Below, one piece after another: positions 47,001 to 56,000 of a stretch of 64,000 nt of DNA. Source of the DNA: Planctomycetaceae bacterium (GTDB lineage Bacteria > Planctomycetota > Planctomycetia > Pirellulales > Pirellulaceae); contig JACKHM010000002.1 in NCBI GenBank assembly GCA_020638995.1, positions 1,302,001 to 1,366,000 on the forward strand, read 5' to 3'. The notes under the pieces are model-generated. The model was not told where the DNA came from and did no database searches. It saw nothing but the letters and a program-made list of their open reading frames with translations. The position numbers and the translations under genes are program-made. Within the stretch, counting starts at the first letter, position 1. Each line of letters starts with the position of its first letter.

Positions 47001-50000
47001 CATCTCGCCGGCGGTCGCGAAGTCAAATCGAATCCGCAAGTTCTCGCTGCCAGCGAAGCGTCCTAACGGAATACGAGCCTGACGCCAAGACGTGACAGCG
47101 CTTTCGGAGCTTTCAAACAAAGGTTGTACACACGGTTCTCCAGCCGCAGAGGGGAATTGGCATAGTGTATCGATAAATGGTGCGCTCGGGTCGTATCCCT
47201 CTCCAAAATCAAACTCGTCGGTTAGCCCCCGGTGCTGAAATAGGTTGTTAGTTGCCACCAATGTCCATTCGCCATCATCATCGCTGACGAACACACGGAA
47301 CGAATCTCGCGTTACTTGTTCGGGATTCGTGAATGGATTGTAGTCGGTGTTTTCCGTGTCCATAAAGTAATTGAAGTACAACACCGGCGAGTCAGCCGCC
47401 GAATAGCCCGCGAGACTGAAGGGATTGGTAACTAGCGTCCCGTGCGCACCGCCAGCGAAATCGTAGTTTCGGGAAGCAGCCGTATAGGCTTGCCCCAAAA
47501 ACTGTCCGTTCCCGCCAACATTCGTACTTCGATCATTTCCAAAGTAGAAACTTGATCCTCCTGAGTTTTCTTCCTCGACTTGGCTGTGATCAAACGTCTC
47601 GTAATCCACATTCAAGGGATCGTTGCCAAACCCACCGTCAAAACCGTGTCCAGGATCACCTCCGCGATTGCCCGTCACCTGCCACAGGTTACGGTCGAGG
47701 TTCGAGAAGGCGAGGCCGTTGACGGCAAACAGCCCTGTATCAACGCTCGTTTGGTTATTCACGAAAATCGGTTGCAATTCACCACTGGTATTGAACGCGT
47801 AGATTTGACCATCATCGGTGATCCCGAAGAGCAAATCGGCGTACTTTCCGCCTCCCGCATTTTCAGGTCCCGCGGTCAAGCCAGCGAATTGAATCGGTCC
47901 ACCATTGTCGCCCGTCATCAAGTCGATTGCCGACGTCTTGACGTAGGTCGCGAGGTTGTCGCTGTTAAATGAGTTGAATCCCGTGAAGACAGATCCGCCG
48001 CCACTTCCAAATGGATCGACTTGATAAAGCCCACCGCGATCCGTCACGGCGTACATGTCGTTTCCGATGAAATCGATCCCGGTGACGCGACCGCCCGGTC
48101 CACCACCCTCGATTACCACCAAGGGTGACAAGAAGCTGGTGGTGCTTCCAGAACTGGAACCCTCAACGACGGACCATTCAATCTCGACGTCTGCATACGC
48201 CGGATCTAGCAGTCGCACCCGCAACTCGTCAGGTAAACCGAAAACAGAGTTAGCGATAAAGCTACTCAACGAACCGCTGTTCAACACCTCGAATGCGGCA
48301 AAGGCAGGACTGGTTAGCGACTTTGCCTGCCAGGCATTCGCGAGTCCCGCCACCACCTCCTCATTCGTCCCTTGGCTCACGATCACATTGTTGCCAATGT
48401 TGATCGGCAGGCCGGCCACGGTATAGCTGATGCTTTCGCCATTGATCGTGAGTGTGAATGTGTCACCGATATCGGCGTTAAACGGCAAAATTCGAGTGAA
48501 TGTCAGGATCTCGCCGAACTCATATTTCTGTGTTCCAACGCCGTCGAGTAGAGCGGTGTTCATCCGGTTTTGCGCATTCGGCGGGGTGCTTACCACAGCA
48601 CCATTTCCGATGTCGAAGTGGAAAAGAACATTTTCGAGGTAGTCAGTTCCAGCGAGGCCTACCTGATCGGGGTCGTTGTCACGAGCATCGCCGGTGCTGC
48701 CGACAACGAACCCATTCTGGTACTGCGTATTGGAGTCGAATCGGTAGGTGATCGCATCCCAAATCACGCCGACGCCCATACTATTGTTCCCGAGCGGAGC
48801 CGCCTCGGACGTGAGTGTGAGGTTGATCGACTGAACATTAGTCGCAATGCCATCATCGCCTCGGTCAGTTACCGTGGCGTCGCCCGCATCAATTTCAAGA
48901 TAATGCCCGATGTTGGCGTCGGTACATGCGTTCGTAAAGACCGCGTCACAGGAACTTGCACGATCGGGCCCGGCCGTGAATGCCGCGAGAACACCATCGC
49001 CTCGCATCGCAATATCTGCGATTGGCTGTTGAAACGACCCCGCAGTTGCCTCGACCTGTCCCGTAAACGGATCGACGTAGCGCAGGGTCGAAACCGTGTT
49101 GTTCACCAGCCCAATGTCCTGCGACACGAACAGCGTGACATCCCCCAACGTGAAAGGGACGACGCTGTTAACCGGATCCAGAAGGATTGGAATCTCTGGT
49201 GGCTCGGCAACGGTGGCGCTGCCAAGAAAATCGATTCGATCTTCTGCGATGCGGCGAATCGAATTGATCGGCTCCATACGAACCAGCGGGTTGGCAGGAT
49301 TTGCCTGGAGATACTGCTGCAATTCGCTGGGCAATTGTGCATTGGAGGAAACGGCGACGTAATAGACCTCTCGCAGCGTGGCGTCTCCGGTGTCGTCGGG
49401 TACTAACTCCGGACCGGCGGGCAACTCCACGGGACCAATGTACGGGTCGAGTGCTCCGGCGCTGCCCGCCAGTAAGTCGGTATTTCCCGAGCCGGCAAGC
49501 GGAGGTGAACGGTCGTCGGCGATGTTCGACCCCTTACTTGTCAGGATCAGCACGCCATCGGAATCGAAGACCGAAAGTACCGTGTTCGGCCGACCCAATC
49601 CATCCGCGAAGTCGATGTCGAAAATGGCCGACAGAAAAGGATTGGGTGGAGATGGTTGCGTACGATCGTACTCGACGGTCACACGATAGAAGTCGACATC
49701 GTCATCCGTGGAGAGTTCCCCCGATACACCAATAACGCCACGATCCGACTGCGCAACATTGCCGACATCTTGGAAGCTGCTGTTCGCCAAGTCCACAGTT
49801 TGACCACCGGGGCGGGCAATCAGGGTGAGTGAATCGTTGGAATTCGTGTAAGTCCCGGTGATCGGATCGTAGGACTCGATCTCTCCCGCTTCGCCAACGA
49901 TCGGCGAGTGGGCGGGCAATCCCAACAGCTCGATACCGTCCGTGGCGTAGCGGATATCGGAGTACCGAATCGTCGAACCGGGCACTTCATCCAACTCACG

Positions 50001-53000
50001 CAGGCGGATCTGCAATTGGTAATTGCCAGACGTTTTCCCGCCGGCGAGGTTATTCAGATTGTCGCTACTGCTGCGTACTCGGACGTGATAGGTGCTCGCG
50101 ACTCCCGGCTGCCCAGGCAAAACGACCCTCATGCCTGCGTCGCGCGGATTCGTTGAATATCGATCCGGTATCTCCAGTTGCGAAACCGCCGTTGGATTAA
50201 GCGGGTCATAGCCGCTCTTACGTAGCGGATTGACACTGGTCGAAGGCACGGAACTCGACTTGAACAACAGACTCGGATTTGCAGCTTCGTCCAAGGAGTT
50301 ATCGGAACGAGCGAGTACGGTACCGTTGGCATCGATCAGTTCGACCACTGTGTCGAGAGCATTCTTGGTCTCGTCAATATCAAACCACACTTCCGTTCCT
50401 GGTTGGCCCGAAAAGCTGTAGACATCGATATCATTACGAGCGGTCAGACTGCCTTGAATTTCGAAGCCAAGCCGCAAATTCTCGTCCCCGGATTTTTCGT
50501 TTGGCGAAAGCTGCCCGAGGAATTGAGCTTGCTGAGCCGTGCCATTTATACCCGGCGCCGCCAATTCTGCCGATTCAGTTTCCACAACGCTCTCGACATT
50601 GCGATCATGGCTGTATTCGTCCAGGCGAATGCTCCGCCAATCTCCCGGCTCGGCACCGCCTAGCCTAGCGTCGCCCGAGAGCAACAGAACCGCCAAAAAG
50701 ATCGAGTCGTCGTCGGAGGGGTTCGCCGTCTCCATCGTAAATTGAGTTGCGCCGTCCGGCAGGAAAGACGAGAGGTCGTACAACTCGTCGTCGGTGAGGT
50801 CATCCGTCGCAAACGGATTGATTGGATTCAGAAGGCTGTCGCCGACACCGCCTACCGTAACCAAGTTGCCGTCGAACGCAGGAACGACAATCGAGTCGTC
50901 AAAGTTTCCGGCCGAACTAGTCAAGCGTTGACCGTTGATATCGACAGTGCTGAACTGTGGATTCGCAGCATTCCCAACGAGAACGCCATATTGGATACCC
51001 AAAGCCAATTGGGCAACAAAGGCCGGGTCCGAAGTATCGATTGGACTCGCGAAGTCGAGACTTGTAACTTGCGGAGTCGGTCCCGTAAGACCTCCCTCCA
51101 GTACGAGAACGGATTGCAGCGGCAAGTCCGGGTGAGAGTAAATGACGGTTAAGCTCGTACCTTCGATATTGTCCGGCATCCCCGTTATCGTCTCGTCGAT
51201 TGCAAAACTGAGAACGCCTCCCAAAGTACCCGCACGTGCCGCAACAATCGAAGTTACGTCCGCCGTGCCCGTCTCGAAGTCGACCAACTGAGTTGTCGCA
51301 TCTGCGACATTTGGCAAGTAGGTCAACGGTACATTTTGGCCCTCGAATCCTATCACCGGCGGCTGAAAGGGTGGCGAGTTCGTCGTGCGAGTAGCGACGT
51401 GCAGCAGTGCCAACTCGACGGTAGCACCGTCTGGAATCGCTGCGACCAAACTACCAACGTCGTCAGTTCCTAACCCGTCTGTCGAAACACCTACGTTTCC
51501 GACGAAGGTTGCTCCAAATCCGGGAATCGGTTCGACGAGTCGAAGCGCACCGGTCGACGAAGCACCACGTGGCACGTCGCCCGTGTCAGTCTGGCTATCA
51601 CCACTCAGGTCGCTTCCTGCACCGACCGAATCGTCGCCGAGCGAAGTGATCACTACCGGATGCGACGGTTGTCCGAGAATCTGCAACGCTCCGCCGATAC
51701 GATCGTTGATATCCAGCGGGATCCCGGTCGCCGTAAATCCTGCATTGGCACCGTTGAGCTTCACTACCAAACTTTCCGTCGAACTGCTTTCAAGCCGCAA
51801 TCCGCCGGATGTGTGATAGTCGGAAACATTAATGCTTTCGTTGATCACAACATGAACAATATCCGTGTCATCCCAGACGCCTTCGTTGGTCAGCGTCCCG
51901 CCGCGAACTTGCATGCCGTTGATAACATTGCCGCTCAGTCGATTCAAACGAATAAGCGGTCCCTGGTTATCAAGGGCAACCGTCACGCGTTCGATCAAGC
52001 TGTCGGCGCTGGCGTTGAAGCTGCTGCGTCCTGGATCGCGAACCGACTCGCTATTCAATGAATTCAGGTCGATGCTGATGGCCGGTCCAAGGCTTCCGAA
52101 GATGTCGTTCTCGACGATTGTCGGCTGTGCCCCTCGGACAAAGATTGTCCCAGGACGATTAAAGCCACGCCCCGCGCGATCGAATCCAGCCTGGCCACCG
52201 GTACCCGACCCGTTGTTCTCGAACGTACTGTGAGCAATCCGAGCAGTGGCCTGCTGTAGTTCGACCGGATTGAAGCCTGCAAACGAGCCCTCGATATCGA
52301 TGATTCCGCCGCCGTACGCAACCAGAGCATTGTCAAGGCTAAAGTTTGAAAGGTGACCACCGGTCAATCCACCCCAATCGCCAGGCTCCGGCAATTTGAG
52401 ACTTAGGTCGCTCGTCGTGTCGAACGAACCGCCGCCACCGTAGCGGTCGTCGTAAATCGAAGTAAAGGTAATCTCTCGGCCGTCAACTCCTTCGGCATAG
52501 AAGTCGCCACCTAACGTCGCTTCGATCCCACCACCGTTCAGCTTTACGACGACACCCGGATCAATGGCCAAGCGCGCATCGAGGCGTGCCCGTAGTGTTC
52601 CCGCAGTGACGCTGGTCAATTGACGACCAAGTGATCGTCCCGTGTCCGTGAATGAAGTTGCGTTGATATTAATCTCCGCCACGAGCACATATGTCCCATT
52701 GGCATTGCCGCTCGGGTCGCTCCGATAAATTCGGCGCGAGATGAAACCGGCGGTCGCCGTCGGCAAGTTGTCGAGTTGAATGGACTGCTGCGGCGAGGCG
52801 GCATCGAGCGTTACGTCGCCCGTCGGAGAAGATGGCGCGCCCTCGTTTCCGTCAACGTCGACGAATACGACGCGGTAGTTATAGGTGCCTGCGACCAAGG
52901 TGCCGCCATCGACGGGTGTCGACGTCACGAGTTGCACCGTCGGCGAGTCAACTTCCAGAACATGACCACCCGGCGTGCCCTGTATCGATAGTTGGTCCGA

Positions 53001-56000
53001 CAAGACATACGGCAAATCGGTATCGTCCCAGCGGCCCGAGACGGTCATCGGCTGTCGCAAATTGCCTGCCAGCGTTGTGACGCGCACGAACAAACCATTG
53101 ATGGAGTTGTCTAACGCGGTATTCCCAAACAGTGCAGGGCCGACTCGGTCGTAGTCGGATGTAAAAGGCGTGAACTGAAATCGAGGTGCTTCAAAATTCG
53201 ACTCCTCGAAACTGTTTGGGCTGGCCGACATCGCCGCATCGGCGCTGAAAGTAATGTGGTTGTAAGAGATGGTCGGGCGTGCGTCCGTGATGTGGATTGG
53301 CGTGATCACTTGAGGAACGCCGTTCACTTGCGTGGTACCGCCCCCGTAACGAATATCTGCCTGATTAACCACGTTCAGGAAGATGCCGTGTCGATCGTAG
53401 TCGAAGCGATTCACATCTTGTTGGTCGATATCGCGGCGAAATACGATACCACCCCAGTCACCGGGAGCCGCCGCTGGGGGGAACGCATCAGGATTGGTAT
53501 CGCTGCCGATGTCCTCATCATGGATTGAAGTCAGGTAGACGCTGCCGGGGATCGGATCACCCAGTGGGTCGCGGATCACCTGATTGAAGGCGTCCAGCAG
53601 GACGGGAGTACCCAGGATTTGTAACGCTCCCGCGCTGCGATCGACGTTCACCGACGAACTGCCAACGCCGATGCGGGCGCGACGCAACTTGATCACCGCA
53701 CCTGCATCGATGACGACGGTCACACCCTTGGGCACATCGAAACTGGTCCCGTCAGCGAGCGGAGAACCTAGACGGTTGAAACCTATTTCGTAGGCCCGAT
53801 TGTCTTCCGGCGTAGCAAGATTGCGGTCCGTGCCTCCGTTCGCCAGAATTCGGACCACGTCGCCGGGGCGAGCCGCTGCGAGTGCCGTTGAAATGATCTG
53901 GTACGGCGCCGCCAAAGTGCCGTTTCCAGCACTCGTAGCCGCCTTGTCAACGAAGATCGTCTTTGAGGGCTCCGTCGCACGAAACCAGGTGTTGTAGACT
54001 CCGCCAGGAACGCCATCCGCGTCGCCATCTAACCGCACGCCCGTTGCGTCGACAATTGTTCGGTCCGCGTCGGGGCGGAAGTTCACGCGCAGGTCGTAGT
54101 CGCCCTGCGTGGTGCCGTTCAGGCCCGAATCATCAATCGATGGATCATATTCGTCGTTGCCGCTGGCGCTGATCCCCACCCAGTAGGTCCCGGCAGGAAG
54201 ATCCAATTCGATATAAGAATCGTTGCTGTAGTAGTCGTCGTTGCGTGCGATCAACTCGCGAGTGCCGTCAGGATTCTGTCGAAATAACGAGGCGACCGTG
54301 TCGAGGCGACTGGTGTTTTGTAGTCGCTCGGCAAACGTCTCGATCGACAAGCGACCGTTCTCGGGTAACTGAAACCGATACAGGTCGATATCCTTGCTGT
54401 CCGGACGGTACAGGTACTGGCCGTGAACAACGTCATGCGCACCCGGAAAAATCGGCTCGACCGTGTTCTCGGGGAAATCCAAGGGATTTCCCGTGAATCC
54501 GCCCGGAGGGCTCAAGGTGCCGTTAAGAATCGTCAGCGAAGGCAGTTCATCGGTGTGGCCTAACCCCAGCGTGTGGCCGATCTCGTGCATTGCCGTCAGG
54601 AACCACGTTCCACCAAAAGCGTCCGCCCCCGGATCACTAAAGTCTTGAAGGTCCATGATCGCGATACCATCGAGCAGACCATTGCCTCCCGACACGCACG
54701 CGTAAGTGCCCAGGCCATCCGGAATGGGAGTATTTGGGCAAGCCAATCCAATGACTCCGCCGGGACCATTCGTCACACTTGAGTCGATCGCTCGCAAATC
54801 ACCGGTAGCAACCGTGATCCCCAGGTTCTCCGTTTCGATAAATTCAATCCCGAGTTGGTCGGCATAGAGGGAGAAGATTTCGCGAGCACGCTGCTTTTGT
54901 GTCTCCGTGATCTTATTCTCGATCACGTTCCCTTGTGGATCGAAGCCTATCTCCGACTCGAAGTTATAGAACGCCGTCGTGATCCCATCGGCGTCGTCTG
55001 CTGTGAAACCAGTCAAAAAGTGCCGTTGCACTTCAGCCGGCAAATCTCGATGTCCGGGCTCTTCTTCGTCCCCCGGAAAATCCAGTGCAAAAGGCTGCGC
55101 GTCGATGGACGAGGAGACCACCAGACTCTGACTTTGCCCAGCGAGCACACCGAGATTTGAAGCCGTATCGTAGCTTGATCCGACGCCAGCTAGAGTCAGT
55201 GTGCCCGCCACTGCAGTCGTTGCAATGTTGCTGGTCCCACTGCCATTCGCAAGCACGGCGGTCACCAGTTGCGAGGCTACTGCATCTCCATTGATCGCGT
55301 TCACGACTTGTTGAGCAGTCGATTGATTTCCAGCGTTTGTATTCAACTCGACTCGAATCTGCTGCCCCACAACCGTCACGTTGGGAACTCCGGCGACTCC
55401 AAAATCTCGCTTGGAAATCGCCACGGTAACTCGTGTCGCGAAGTCTTCCCGGGCTGTGATCGTAATCGCTTCGGCACCTTGCGTACCGAAATCAGTCGTC
55501 ACCGCGGCAAGTCCTGCGGTGCTGCTCAGCGGCGGCAGCGGTAACGCTTCATCGGTACCAATTCGCAATCGAAAGGTCCCTGGCCCGCTACCGAGTTGGT
55601 CAAGCGGCTCGTCGAAGACCAAGACAGCCAAGTCGGACGCGGGACTGTATTGAATCAGCTTTGGGTGATAAACGACATCGTCAGTGTTTTGAACGGTATC
55701 GTTCGTAAAAATCAGCTGGTAAAAGGCAGGATCAACAACAGTGGGGTTCGGCGACGCAAGGCCTGTGAATGTTTCGGTCGGGAACAAGTCGTCGTTGTTA
55801 AAATAGACGTTGATGCGATCGCGGAACTGAGACCGGACATTCGATATGCTGTTTACGAGAACCGGCTGCGGCACGACTGCCAGGATTTGCGCACCAAGAT
55901 CCAACTCAAAATCAAGCCCAAAACCTGCACCATCATCAACTAGGTCGTCCGTGACGTCGCGAAATGCACCACCATCAACATTCCGCAAAGCGAACGGACC

